DNA from: Taenia hydatigena
Taxonomy: Eukaryota > Platyhelminthes > Cestoda > Cyclophyllidea > Taeniidae
NCBI GenBank assembly: GCA_036345935.2
Contig: JADWOT020001577.1
Location: 496,001 to 560,000, forward strand
Length of the DNA: 64,000 nt
Direction of reading: 5' to 3'
Part shown: piece after piece, positions 27,752 to 40,342 of the stretch
How the letters are laid out: the number at the start of each line of letters is the position of its first letter
How positions within the stretch are numbered: the first letter of the stretch is position 1
The notes under the pieces: generated by a model
What the model saw: the letters and a program-made list of their open reading frames with translations, nothing else
The model's database searches: none
Told to the model about the DNA's origin: nothing
Made by a program: the position numbers and the translations under genes

Positions 27752-27776
27752 AACCAATCAAAGACGCTGATTGGTT
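27752..27776. repeat. CCAAT hairpin, 9-bp arms
   Basis: AACCAATCA and TGATTGGTT separated by 7 bases. Confidence 0.85.
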
Positions 27777-28224
27777 AGTCAAAGTTTAATGTCAAACTAA
27801 TTCTGAAAATTTTTAACAAATGCTTGCTTCTATTGACCACTCGATTTATAATCTACCAGCCTACTCTTTGATGCCCCTTGTTTTCCTGGAGCATTAACTG
27901 TGACACTGAAACAATACCGATTTTGCTAATGCCTGCTAGTAAAACCAAAAATGTTCTCTTTTGGCTAAAAAGCAAAATTTAAAGAGAGAAAATATAGTAA
28001 TTGAAGCAAAAATGTGGATTCGGCGTCTATACAGTGGGGCTTGGGGTTATTGGGGTGGCCTACTAAGCGAAGGCAAAAGTGGGCCTCTTGCCATAATCTA
28101 TAACTTGCCATACAGCCTATTGTAGAATTATTGCATTTATTGCCCTTTTCCGGGAAATATTTTATGTATCAAATGAAATGATATCCGACGGTAAGCCCCA
28201 TTACCGGTGTTGATTAGAAAATGG

Positions 28225-28280
28225 TAATTATATCACCTTCCACTAGCCAATCATATGATCACAGTCATCACTATCCGGGA
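28225..28280. repeat. CCAAT element related to the protocadherin upstream block
   Basis: Aligns without gaps to 31,322-31,354 from TAATTAT through CCTTCCACTA to CCAATCA, with five mismatches in 33 bases. Similarity continues more weakly to CACTAT. Confidence 0.65.
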
Positions 28281-31200
28281 TTAACAGTTTAATCCAATCC
28301 CTCCAAAATAAATAAACTCAGCGTTTGTGTTTATTGCTGTTATTATTATTTCAAAGGGCAAACCTAATTGGTGGTTTAGTTAAGTTTAGGATCACAATTA
28401 CCTTTTATAAGCTCCCACCGTCAGGTTTTGAGCAATCAGTTCTTGCAAAGTATCGTTATTACCCAAATCTTTTATTTCCTCCTTGGTATTGTTAACTTAC
28501 CACCTTAAATCTTCGCCATTTTACCCTTGTTAGGGGACCTGGTCTCCAAGCCATGCCGGAGTAGCTTCCAGTTCTTTTATGTATCGGCAACCCATATTAT
28601 GCCCCAGGATTGTATCGCCTTTCTTTTTTAGAGAAGTCTTGAAGGGGCAAAGTGCAAATAATTAGGAAAGGCAACTAATTTATACACTAGCCTACTACCT
28701 TAACGCTACAGAAATTGTTGAAGCTGTGTTAAAAATCCACTTACTGATTTAGACAAGACTAATTATGCTTTATCATTTCTAAGTACTAAAATAGGAAAGA
28801 AAAAAAGCAAGTTAGAAACATGTCAAACATAAAGATGACTGTAGTGATAGGAGCATGCACAAATCTGCCTGAACTGCAGGTGGTCAGTAGGGTGGAGAGG
28901 GTGACCAAAGCCTGGAATCGCTGGATGGGTGGAGAAAGGGAGAAAGAGGGGAGAATTTGCCCCCGCCCCCTCAGCCACCCAGTTTGAGTACTTCCGGTGG
29001 ACAGGACGTGTGAGAACTTTTTGCAACAAATGTTGTGAGAAAAATCGGGCCAAAAATGTGGTGAGAAAAAAGTGTTTTGGCAGACGATATGTCGCCAACG
29101 TCGATGGGCAAATCGATGCATGCCCCCTTCCATCCCTCGCCCTACTCCCAACCCTCTCCGACTCCTCCCTTTGTAGCTAGTCTCAACACCCTCCATTCTA
29201 GTGAAGGCGTCAGAGACAGGTCCATTTATACATCAACCTCAAGAAACGCGGTCTTGTGTCCAGACTTGGTTAACTTTTGAGGAAAGAAAATACCGAATGA
29301 AGAGGATAGCCTTTTAACAATTTTAAATAAAAGGATTTATCTTAATTTAGAAAATATGGAGGTGACAGCCCAATTGTTTGTTTAATTTGTCATTTTAATT
29401 TAATGGGCTCTTAGGCCATGGCTTCTGATTTCGGTCAGTAGTCCCGATGCATTCTGATCTCGAGGTACTAAACAAGTGGCAGCAAACTAATCATCGTCAT
29501 CCTTATAATACCAGTTCCGGTTTTTAAGAGATGGTTAGATTCAAGTTGAGGATGCTACTAACTTGGATGAACTACTGTATATTCCCTGACGGAATGTAAG
29601 ACCTATTGAAGAGATTAAGTAAGTTGTAATCGTAACTGGAACAGTAAAACAACAAGTTAATTTTAAAACTAATGCTACTGGAAGTGTTAATGATGCGTTT
29701 CATGTAAATATGCCATCACTTTTTCAGTTAAAGTTGATGACCTTTATTCGCCCCTGTAGTCGGATAAGTAACAACCATAATGATTCTGATTAAATAGACT
29801 TCTTAAAAAAGGTTGTTCCTTGACCTCTCATTAGTGATTCAAGAGACACAATCACGTGGAACCCCAGACCAAGTAGGTCAACTGACAACCCTGTTCTGTG
29901 TGGACCCTAAAAATCAATAACAATGACATATTTGATGCAAAGACAATTCATTCTCATCTAAAAAAACTTTACGACAAGAGAGCGAAAGATTTTGTCTACC
30001 ATATAATGTTACAACTTAATCAGGAGGGCTTCAATGGCCCCAAAACTCATTGTTTTAAAACCACATAAACAATGCTAATTATAACAAAAAGGGTCTAAAC
30101 TTTGGTATGCAGTCCTCTTTGTTCAAGTCCCCTTTTCTAATTAGAAGCCATTCTTTCAAAAGAAAAAGACTACACATGTAACGAGGTTCTTCAATCACTT
30201 GGATGCAGATTACAGGGCTGATTTGGCTTTCACTTTGCAAAGTCATGCACCAAAATCAACCCCATTTTATTGTATTCTACTTTTTTTGCAAGAATGCTCT
30301 CATGACTTCCTGACTTTTAATTACGCATGTCAACCAGGCAAGGAGGCCTCGTGGGGCCCACGTGGATCTATCACCCTCAAAGTTAGGGGTGAGGACGGTG
30401 AAGAGGAAGGGCATATTTTGCAATGACTATTACTGTTGCTGACAGAGCGTGAAGTAAGAAGACTGGCCGGTGAAACGCTTGTCTCCTTCAGCGTCCAGTC
30501 ACGCTCTGGTGAACACCACCATCCAACACAGGGAGAAGGGGTCGAGGGAGCGAAGCAGTGATGATGAATTCCGGTGAGAGAATGTTTGCTACACACTTTT
30601 TTTCCCGTCTGTGTTACAAGCAATTTTCAATTTCCCTTTTTACCTCATATTGCATGCGTTTCTCATTTCAGGCATAAAGTAGTGTCCACTTACCGCGATA
30701 GCATCAACCCATAGGAACGCATTTGATTTGCATTACTATTCACCGGTATCATCTTTTCTATGTCAAAGCTACACATAAATGTTAGAGCCATTGCTAACTG
30801 CTGACTTAGAAGACCGTATATTGCCTGCTTGTTTAAAACTACCAACGCGAATCGTGCTTAAAAGCGACTTAAGTAAAGAGTCCAGTCAGTCAAAGATTAA
30901 AGACCAAAAAGGTCGGAATTGAAGTGGACCCCACACAAAGAAGCAACTGCTCAACAGTGGACATGAACTTTTCTTTCCCCCTTAAATACCCATTAAGCAT
31001 AATGAAAATCCTCTCTTATTCATACTTCACAGTGATGACGTTTATTTTATTAACACCGTTCTTTTAACAGTTTTTTTCTAATGTGCTTATGAGAGGAAAA
31101 AATTCACTAAATATAATCTTAAAACCAAACTGTCAACAAAGCTCCTTTATGTGGATTTGTCCACTGAGTATAGGCACTTGGCTATCTCACAATATCCGGA

Positions 31201-31321
31201 GTCTATTGACACGGCACCATTGAATATGCATGACTGCGCCTGGATCGGCTAGGCTGATGACGGGACATCACAACTGTCAAGTCTTTCATACTTATTGCAC
31301 AGGACGACAATACCCCAGCGC

Positions 31322-31401
31322 TAATTATTTTTCCTTCCACTAACCAATCACATGCCATTCCACACACTATTGGTTGGCTGTGATACCCAATAGTAAAGTG
31401 A
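31322..31401 (+). promoter_or_regulatory. CCAAT cluster upstream of the protocadherin start
   Basis: Three CCAAT-type motifs lie 115-175 bp before the start codon: ACCAATC (31,343), inverted ATTGGTT (31,369-31,375) and CCCAATA (31,386). The first two form an inverted pair with 7-bp arms. NF-Y-type factors bind such motifs in many animal promoters. However, part of this block recurs at 28,225-28,280 and part at 46,830, so it may be a repeat copy rather than a dedicated promoter. No clear TATA box was found. Confidence 0.3.
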
Positions 31402-31514
31402 GGGATGTTGTTCCCGTCGCCCCCAGTCCACGCCACCTTCACGTGCAGTTATTTTAGAGCGATAGAAGATGGATTAGATGGTAGATTTTGAAGTCTTGAT
31501 TGATAGACTTAGCT

Positions 31515-34500
31515 ATGTTCAAGCCCCTTTTTTGTCACAATCTCCTTCCTTTCCTTCTCGTCCTCCTGCATGGTCGGGTATTTGCTCACTTTCCACCAAA
31601 CTGCAGCATTGTTATACAGGAAAATTTAGCCAGGGGCCATCTCATTGCGCTGCCATACGTCAAAACGCTGGTCGGAAATCTTCAACAATTCAATCTACAG
31701 GTGACAAACACGAACCCCTACTTTAATGTTGTTTCCGAATCGCCCGGAGTACAAATGGCTACAAGCGGGCATCAACATCAAAATCCCTGGCGTATTTGGT
31801 ATCCCAAAGATCCTTCTCCAATTACTTCATCATGGTATTTGGTGACTCTACAGAGGATCGATAGAGAACGTCTGTGTCAAACTGAGCCTGGGTGTGATTG
31901 CCACCTGGGCAACAGTCACCCAAACCGTCTGGGCACGGGTCCGGATTGCGCTATACCGCTTCAATTAGTGGCTATTCCTTCCAAGAAGGTTGGACTCCCC
32001 TCGGTGATCGACTTGACTATTTGTATAGCCGATGAAAACGACAACCCACCCTCCTTTCGATCTTCTTCCTCTGCTCCTCATTTTGGAACTTCACCCACGG
32101 TGAGTATTCACTTCAAGGAGGATGCTCAAATGGGGGAATTGACTCGACTTCCGACCGGTTATGACGCCGATGCTTATCCAGAGCACACCGTGAGCTCTTA
32201 CAGTCTCAACTGCCCAGAAACGGATGTTCCATTCAGTCTGGTCTACGATATAAGCACTCCAGAGAGGCTAGACCTTCGAGTTGATAAACCTCTTAAGTTT
32301 GCTGGACAATGGCCCCTGCATTGCACCGTGACGGCTTTTGATGGTCAACATAGCGGAAGCATGCAACTCAAAATCCATCTGGATGATGTGAATAACCACA
32401 AACCTGTGTGGAAACCGCCAAGTATACTCAACTCTGCCATCACTGTGATTAACGAAACTGCTGATGAATGGGCATTGGAGATTCCCGAGTCCATTCCGCC
32501 ATTCACAGTTCTCCTCCAACTCAAGGCTAGCGATGAGGACCCAGTGTATGGCAGGCTTACCTATTCCATAGAAGGTGAGAAGAAAGGAGGGTTGCTATTT
32601 GACATTGACCCAAGAACTGGCGAAGTACGGTTAGTGAGCAAGCAGGACTTCGAGACAGCTGGAAATCGAGTGGTGACTGTACCCCTCTTGGTCACAGATA
32701 ATGGAGGCCTCTCCACACCAGGAAAGCTCATTTTCTACCTCAAAGACGTCAACGATAACCGACCTCTGATACGTTTTTCTGGAGGTGAAAAACAAGCCGA
32801 AGTTATGGAGAACAGTCAATCTGATGTCTACATTGACTTCATAACTGTTAGCGATGCAGATTCCGGAGCGTATGGTCAAGTTGAGTGCTATCTCAAACCA
32901 GGCGTAATTTCAGACCATTTCCAGCTGACTCGCATAAGCGACAACCTATGGGCCTTCCAGGCGGTAAAACCGATCGACAGGGAGGCGCTGGCGTCAACCA
33001 CTGCCACTACCACTATCACCACCTCCACTCAAAACAATCGGTTTTATGCTCGTGGAACTCGAGTAGGAGTAACTGTGGTGTGTAACGACAATCCAGGTGC
33101 GCTAAAAGACTACCAACTTTCTGCAGAAGCCACCGTTCAAGTTACAATAGTGGATGAAAACGACAATCCGCCACATTTTGTTGGACCAGGAAGAAGCACC
33201 GCGAATGGGTTTTCCATAATCGATGTGGCGGTTTCTGAAGGTCTCCCACCTGGAACTCCCGTAATTCGCGTCGCAGCTGAAGATCCGGATGTAGGAGATG
33301 TTCTTACCTACGCTCTTCTACCATTTGGCGACAAAAAACTGTCGATTGATCCTAGCTCTGGGTTAATAACGACCCAGAGCGTATTTGATCGCGAAGACAT
33401 GCCCATTCTGACTGGCTTCAAGGTGTTCGTCTTTGACGGTGGTGCTGCAAACCATTCCATTTCAGCTGATTTGCGAGTAACCATTCTAGATCAGAATGAC
33501 AACAGCCCCGTCTTTCACTCACAGACTGTTTTAACCGTTCCTGAGGATAAACCTGTCGACAGTCTTCTCCACGTTATCAACGTGACTGACGCAGACGCAG
33601 GAGAGAACGGCACAGTAACGCTATTCTTCACTCAGCACCAGCGATCTCCGAACCCTTTCACCCTCCATCCAGATGGCCGATTATTCTTGACACGGCCACT
33701 GGACAGAGAACGCCATGAGCACTATGAATTGACTATAATCGCCGCAGACAAGGGAATCCCTGCCCTAAGTTCAACACTAACCTTCGTGGTCCAGGTGGAG
33801 GATGTCAATGATTCACCTCCACGGTTCGAATTAGCGGTTGGAAGCTTTCTCAAGACGGTGCCCTGCACACAGTCCTATGTTGCGTTGGACATGGCAGCAA
33901 CGGATGCGGACAGCCTACCCAAGAACACGGTGATCAACTACCGGATTTTGAATGTAAAAGGACCCCTTGGAGATTCGGCTGGACAGAAAGGCAACGCAGA
34001 GAAGGATAACCCCCTATTTTACATTGAGCCCGACACCGGTGCAATTTTATTCCACGGTCAGAACAGCGAATTGTCCACCTCAGTTGATCCTTGTGATCGT
34101 ACCGGGGTATACCGTCTCACCGTCATGGCCTTTGATCCCCATCGACCAGAATTGAACAGTAATGCAACGATCACTCTCCACATTACTCGACCCCCTGCGA
34201 TGGAAGACGTGCCTACAGTTGAAACCGCTGTTGCAGAGGCTGGAAACGCGTCCATGGGGCTATCAAACTTTTCTCCTCACTCTCCTGACCCTCCCGCAGC
34301 CAATCGGTACGTCCACGGAGTATCAGAAGTGGGCGGAGGTGGAGAGAGTGGCGTTCGTTACACTGGCGGTGGTGGCGCCAATGGAGGTATAGAAGAGGAG
34401 TCCGCATCAGCCCGATCCAATCGTATGACATTTCTAGGGATCCTTCTACTCATTACCGTCTTTATTGGACTCACTCTCCTTCTCATTCTCCTAATCTACT

Positions 34501-34704
34501 TCATCAAAAAACGCATCGCTGTGGATGAAGGTGCCGCTGCGGTGGGGTCGAGAGGAGCAAGAGGAGAGGTGCATGCCCTTACGCCCGGCCAGTACCTACC
34601 CGGGATAACCTTAAAAAAGGATGACTTTTTGGCGGACGCGTATTCGCCTCCCACTACTGTCTACGGAACTGCGAGGAGTACACGCAATGCGGAACCTATC
34701 GAAA
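31515..34704 (+). CDS. Protocadherin exon 1: signal peptide, seven cadherin repeats, TM helix, proximal tail
   Basis: This exon encodes residues 1-1063 of a calcium-dependent cell-adhesion protein at the plasma membrane. The ATG at 31,515 follows an in-frame stop at 31,497 and gives a hydrophobic signal peptide (about residues 1-24). Cadherin repeats end at linker motifs DENDN (173-177), DVNNH (291-295), DVNDN (411-415), DENDN (547-551), DQNDN (659-663) and DVNDS (763-767). A seventh repeat (about 770-893) lacks a terminal linker, as expected next to the membrane. DRE-type motifs occur at 116-118 (IDRERLC) and 488-490, and EC6 is the most canonical repeat. A Gly/Ser-rich stalk (about 894-972) precedes a membrane helix (973-997) followed by KKR. 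Several N-glycosylation sequons are visible. Repeat four has a Thr-rich insert (494-505). The reading frame is unbroken for 3.2 kb. A consensus donor GTAAGT follows at 34,705, leaving one base of a split codon. Seven repeats match delta-1-type protocadherins in number, but I see no CM1/CM2 tail motifs, so orthology is open. Confidence 0.95.
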
Positions 34705-37700
34705 GTAAGTCGTTGTTTAATTATCCTTCATAGCCAGTTAATCTGTGCACATTGGATACAGAATCTTGGATTTTGTCCTCAAAATGTAGTGCATCGGCAG
34801 AATCGCTGCCATTTGTTGGGTCTAGATTAGCTGTGAAGCAGGACAGAAGAAAAACCCCAAATGGTTCTTCATCAAAGTTAGAAGTCCTCTTACTTGAGTA
34901 GCAGTTATCCATCTTGCAGATATCTATAACGCATTGAAGGAGGGTAGCTGATAATGTTCTTTAGCAAGTACATCCCGTTTGTCATAACCTTTCGGTGGGA
35001 ATATAGGCCTAAAAAGCAAACTGCGCAGTAGTTCTCAGAAGCCGCATACCATTAGTATCTCCTCCCTCCCCACTACTGTCTCTCAAGTGCCATCTAATGG
35101 TACATTTAAACCACTTTTTAATTTTGGCTTTTTCCTATCTCCTCATCCTCTTGTAAAGGACGATTTGAGTTTGTTGTTATACCTTGAAATAGATTGTCGT
35201 AGATAACTGGAGAATTCCATCAATGGGAGTGCCCGTAACCCTTGCAAGGCAAGGATTAAGGTTGTCAACTTACAATAAAGGCATTCGGAAACCTTACAAT
35301 CCTGGAAGTAGCTTCATGCAAGCAAAAATAGGGGCCAAGGGATTTAAAATAAGCATCAGTCTGTCCCAAAATAGCATTTTCCCACTTCATTCCACGTGCA
35401 AGAAAGTTGGTCTCATGACACCGTTAAAAAAGGAGGGAAAGGTATACTGTTTACTTTTTAAATGAGGTGTAACCAGCAAGAGGGAAAGACAGGAGGAGGG
35501 AAGAAGGTTATTCTCAAGTCTCCCTTCGTAGAATCACAGGCAACAGCTCCCAGACACCCTCTGCCACGCCAGTTAAACTTAGAATAAGATTTTGAGTGGG
35601 AGTTCGTCAGTTAGCAATGAATACTTTTCCCTCTAGGAGGGATACTTTTTTACAGCGTTAAAGCTTTTTTGAAACGGGTTTTTTGTAGTGAAATGCGTGT
35701 TTCTTTTAATGCGATGTGAATGCTTAAAATGCTTACTCGTCTACCATTTAAGTAGCATTCTCCTAGCCAATCCAGCCTTTTACAAGCAGAGCGGAGGGAT
35801 ATGATAGCTGAGAGTGATTACGTTTACCTAGTTTTAAGTACCACAATAAAGTAGATCTTATCTCCCAAGGGGAACTAATGGGTGCCGCCAAGCATGCATA
35901 CACAGTAGAAGAGGTGAAAAAAGTACTCCACTTTTCCCATCTCTCTCCCCTTGCATTGTAGTTAGTGTTGTTGCGACTTTAAGTGCAGTGATTATTCAAA
36001 GCCACTTGACTACTCCACTTTCTTGCAAGTAGGGTAAAAATTCCGGTTGACCTGATCACACTAATTCCATACCCTGCGTATGAAATGATTTATGGAAAGT
36101 CTACAAGGATTTTGTTTAATGGTTTAGACAGTTTCTTTTTAGTTTACCAAATTCACCAATTAATAGCTATGAATAAATTTTCGCGCTTTGGCCTTTGGCA
36201 ATTTAGTTGCTCTTCAATTTTATGCTAATAATTTTTGGGCCTTTTGCCACTATCTCAATGCTTAACGCTATAAACAAAATTTCTCTAACAATATGGCATC
36301 GAAACATGGCCCCTTTGAAGCAACTTCATGAGATCCTCTAGAGTTGATTGAGAACGAAGCTTTTAGTGATCAGTTTTAAACTCAAATTTTGCGATTTCTT
36401 CGAAAATCCTTTATTTACATGAAAACGTTGGCACTAGTAAAATTAGCAATCAACTTTCCATGGTTGCTGAAGCATTTTGAGTCCACTTTAATGAATGTTT
36501 TATCAAATATGCAGTCTCCTTCACTAGCATGCCAACCTCATGCCATTAGGGACATTGTTAAACGGTTAAAAAGGTGTGCAAACAAAGTTTTAATTTTATA
36601 TAAAATTTCATGTGTCTTTATGGAGGTGAAATTTAGGTTCAAAGCAAGTTTCATTGTAATCAGATAAGTCAGGATCGAGAACATTCTTTTAAAAATATAA
36701 CTCCCTATCTTGATTTTTTGTTCCCTACGCAGTCCCGTGTCGCTTCATGTCTCTGCTACTTCCGATTTACTTATTCCCTTAGCTTTACTTTTTACATGTT
36801 CAGCCACTAAGATTGTTGAAATTCAATAAACCGTGATTTTGATGCATCAAAGCATGATTGGAAATCTGTGAAGGATCAATAACCAGTTTTGGAGCATTTA
36901 AACTAAAATTATAGCTTACCCTCAATGCGCTGAAATATCCAGTTCAGCGATTGGCCCGCCCATTACCTTGACTTTAAAACACATTATCGACCAATGAAAA
37001 GCCAAACATTAGAAAATCAATATTTGACTGTGCCCAATAGTGTCTGTCCCTTCGCAATGACGTCAATTATTGATCCACAAATTGCATTTTACTCTGTCCT
37101 TAAGGCTCGATCCTTAATTTTCCTACAATTAAGACGCCTAGGCAAGTTGTCAGTTTGAATTATGCTCTCATTTATTAACTACTGCCCAAAAGCACAACCA
37201 GTAGTTACGGCAGACGGATTTGCTTTACTCTTTCATTCCCGCTTACCTTTGATTTGCGATAATCGACTGTCACTTTAGACAATGATGATTGGCATAAAGA
37301 GGAAGAGAAACTCACACACACGCAAAGTCGCCCTTCCCTTTTTCGTCCGGTCAGGATGGACCAGCAAAAAGACGCATGACTGATTCTTTGATTTCCGAGT
37401 AAATTAGCCAGGCGGGTGGATAGGTGGTTAGAATAGCTAAATGCGCGCTTCGTCTTTTCGTTGGCCGATTTGTGCTGACGTTCCGTCTTTGAAGCTGCCA
37501 AATGGGGCGTGTCAGTGAGGGGAGGGGTTGAGGAAAAAACCCCTCAGGCATGGAAAACAGGCATACACAAAAGCACCTATCCGACTAGGATTTGCATTGC
37601 GTGCCACTCTAGAACAACTAAACAACGCTGGCGCTCCTTTGTTCTGCTAGTCTGGAAACCAACACACTGGATAGCTCCATACCCTCCCACACTGATGACC

Positions 37701-40320
37701 TTTACCGGACTTACTGCCATTCTATGTTGATGAGGGAGCAAAGCTTATCTGGTTCGAAATGGGACAAATTGGAGGTTGCGTTTCAGTTGCATTTCCAGAT
37801 TTCAATTCTGAAGCCTCGCATTACAAGTACAGCGATAGCTCAATTCATGAAATGCAATAATTTTCACGAAAACAAAGAATATTTAAAAAATGCTTCTAGA
37901 GTTGATTATTTTTGTAAATTGAAGCTTGAGCTACCTCTGCTGTTTTGGTGACTGATGTGGCGGCGATGCTATCGTGTCCTTTGGGTGCATTGTTTTTTTA
38001 CGAATGTTAGACAACTCTTCACCCGTTTTAAGGCCAAACCGTGCCAAGTATGCAGGTCCCTTTCCAACCGGATTACAAAGGCTTGGCATTGACTTTCCAG
38101 TTTACAGTTTATTTTTGCCTTCCATGGGATTCCAAAACACCGGGATAGATTTTATTAACAACAAATGCAATCACCACAGCGAAACAACATAAAGAACAAA
38201 CGCGTATAAAAACAATGCAAAATATAGCCAAGTGTACATGGCCGCTGAAATGGTAGGTAGTAGCGTAGGACCATTCCTGTGTGACTTGATGCTTTTTGAT
38301 TCTTTTAAGCCTACTAAGTGAATTCAGCTAACATATGACAAATTATATACCATCTGGAGGTCAATCCTCTTAGTATCTTCACTTTGATGCCAAGTCATGG
38401 CAACTTGGAACAATTATAGCGCAATCTGCCTTTTAAAGAAAAAAGAATGATACGTCTTCCAGTACACAATGGAAGGTAGGAAAGTAGTATGCTGTGTAAC
38501 AACCTGTGGTTCACCTGAAATAGGATGAAGTGCGAATTAAGTAGAGAAGGAAAAAACGCGATGACTTGCCGCATTTGAAGAGAGAACGAAACAGCGTAGA
38601 AGGTGATTGTGGTAATTGTGGGCAAAATATAATCACTGGGCCTTTCGCGACCGGTTTCAGCCCCTACATATTTAGCGAAGAAGGCTGCACAATCCCAACA
38701 TGGTTGACAAGGAAAATTTTAAAGTGAACACTCTGGGTTAATGATTAACCTGCTCACGTTCAATATTCTTTTGCCTTGATCTCTGACTTCCCCCAGATTA
38801 GGATCTAGTCAGGGCCGGAACAACGTTGGAGGGGGGTGGTTTCAAGATATTTAAACCCACATAAGATAAAGTCAATGGTCCCTTAAACACTCAACAGGAG
38901 GTAGTGGGATTGGTTCTGTGGCTTCTTTATCTCAACTGATGGTGAAGTTAAAACCTACGCATAGGTTCTTTACGTTTGAAATGCAGGATAGGCCATCAAC
39001 TACATTCTCGTCAAATAGCTGACTGATCAGATGTGCCAAACCGCTAGTTCCTCGAGGCAACCTAGACTCTGACAGACGTAACGGAAGGCGACTTTAGAAG
39101 GCAGTTCAATTAATAGCCACTTGTCTTCGTTGTGACACTTGAATGCAATTGAACCGTGACTCTGAATTTTACCGTCGTAGAATGTCTATTTTTTAAAGGT
39201 CAAAGATAAGTCCTTTTGAAAGTCTGACTCATCATGGTTTAACATTATTTTCTCTCCATTTTCATTGGTAAACATAACAATGCTGACTCCTCGTATTGAT
39301 TCCTCCAGTATGCCAAACTTTTACACCAGTTCTCGCCTCTCGTCTAGTCACCCGTCAAAGTACCAATCAATCCTTGACACATGCATGTGACTTTCACAGG
39401 TAGTTGATTCGTCATTTGTGTCAAAAGCAAGATTTCACCCCAATCAAGTAGAGTAAGGAAGGTTTTAGGGAAGTCATTTCTGGGCCCATGACCAAACTCG
39501 TATAGTGATGCTACAGTATCGATGGGAGACGACCGTAAAGTAAACGATAGGACTATTTTTTTTGAAAACAGAAATGAAACACCACTTATAATGATCCTAC
39601 TGAAATGGAGGTCAGTGAAGAAATGCCTCCAAATGGCAAGTGTGATGTGAGGAGGTAGGGAGGCGACACGATTGTGTGTTTCACTCAAAGACAGAACAAC
39701 AAGAGATGTGGACTGTGGAAGGATAATTGCAAGGCTGTCCAACATGGCTGGTTGCCTTCGTCGATTGGAGATGGGGTAGAGTCAGCTGAAGGAGACACAA
39801 AGCGTCCGAATCTACCGCGGGAATCCGTCCGACTACTGATCAGTCTATCTAACTAACCAATTGGTTCTGCTTTCGTCAAAGTCTACTCAAGCTTCGAAGG
39901 AGAACAACCTCAAAGATGCGAATTTATGGAACATCAACAGAGAACCCCTTTGGGGGACAACAGGAAGCAGCAAAGTGTTATCCGGTTCAATCAGGTTGAC
40001 TCCAGATTTCTGGACACTATCGTTGCGTGGCACAAAGCACATCCAGTCCAATGCATGAAAAAGGGTTCAATCATCTGTCTATTTCCATCCAACCGGTCAA
40101 TCTCTTGGATGGTAGGGAGCATCAAAATGCTCTTGAAGCTACTTAAAAGGAATTGGGGCTCTATTGATGTAAATTGCGAATACGAGGGCGATTGCAGTCA
40201 ATATGTCATCTGGATGACTAGGTCAACGCACCCCTCCACGGACTTAAGCAGGCAGTTGCATTCGGAGGAGTTGAGAACCATTTCGGATAACAAAATTAAA
40301 CCCGACTAGGATAGAAGGTA

Positions 40321-40342
40321 GGGAGAGAGAGAAAGAGAGAGA
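40321..40342. repeat. AG-rich microsatellite
   Basis: (GA)n with one AAA interruption. Confidence 0.9.

Larger units (their letters stand above)
11654..31321. other. Non-coding, repeat-bearing stretch, no gene supported
   Basis: It contains four copies of a decayed ~0.5-kb repeat, CATC-rich tracts, a GTGC/ATGC tetranucleotide repeat and CCAAT hairpins, listed separately. Between these I see unique-looking AT-rich DNA. One short ORF with a nearby AATAAA (20,299-20,463) is noted separately as weak. Confidence 0.55.

Noticed and set aside
28786..29196. 136-codon open frame on the minus strand
   Set aside because: Overlapping open frames exist on both strands in a G-rich segment; the composition is unlike a folded protein and no family is recognisable.
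39926..40309. 127-codon open frame on the plus strand
   Set aside because: Inside the intron, with no recognised motif and no phase-1 splice sites that would make it a protocadherin exon.
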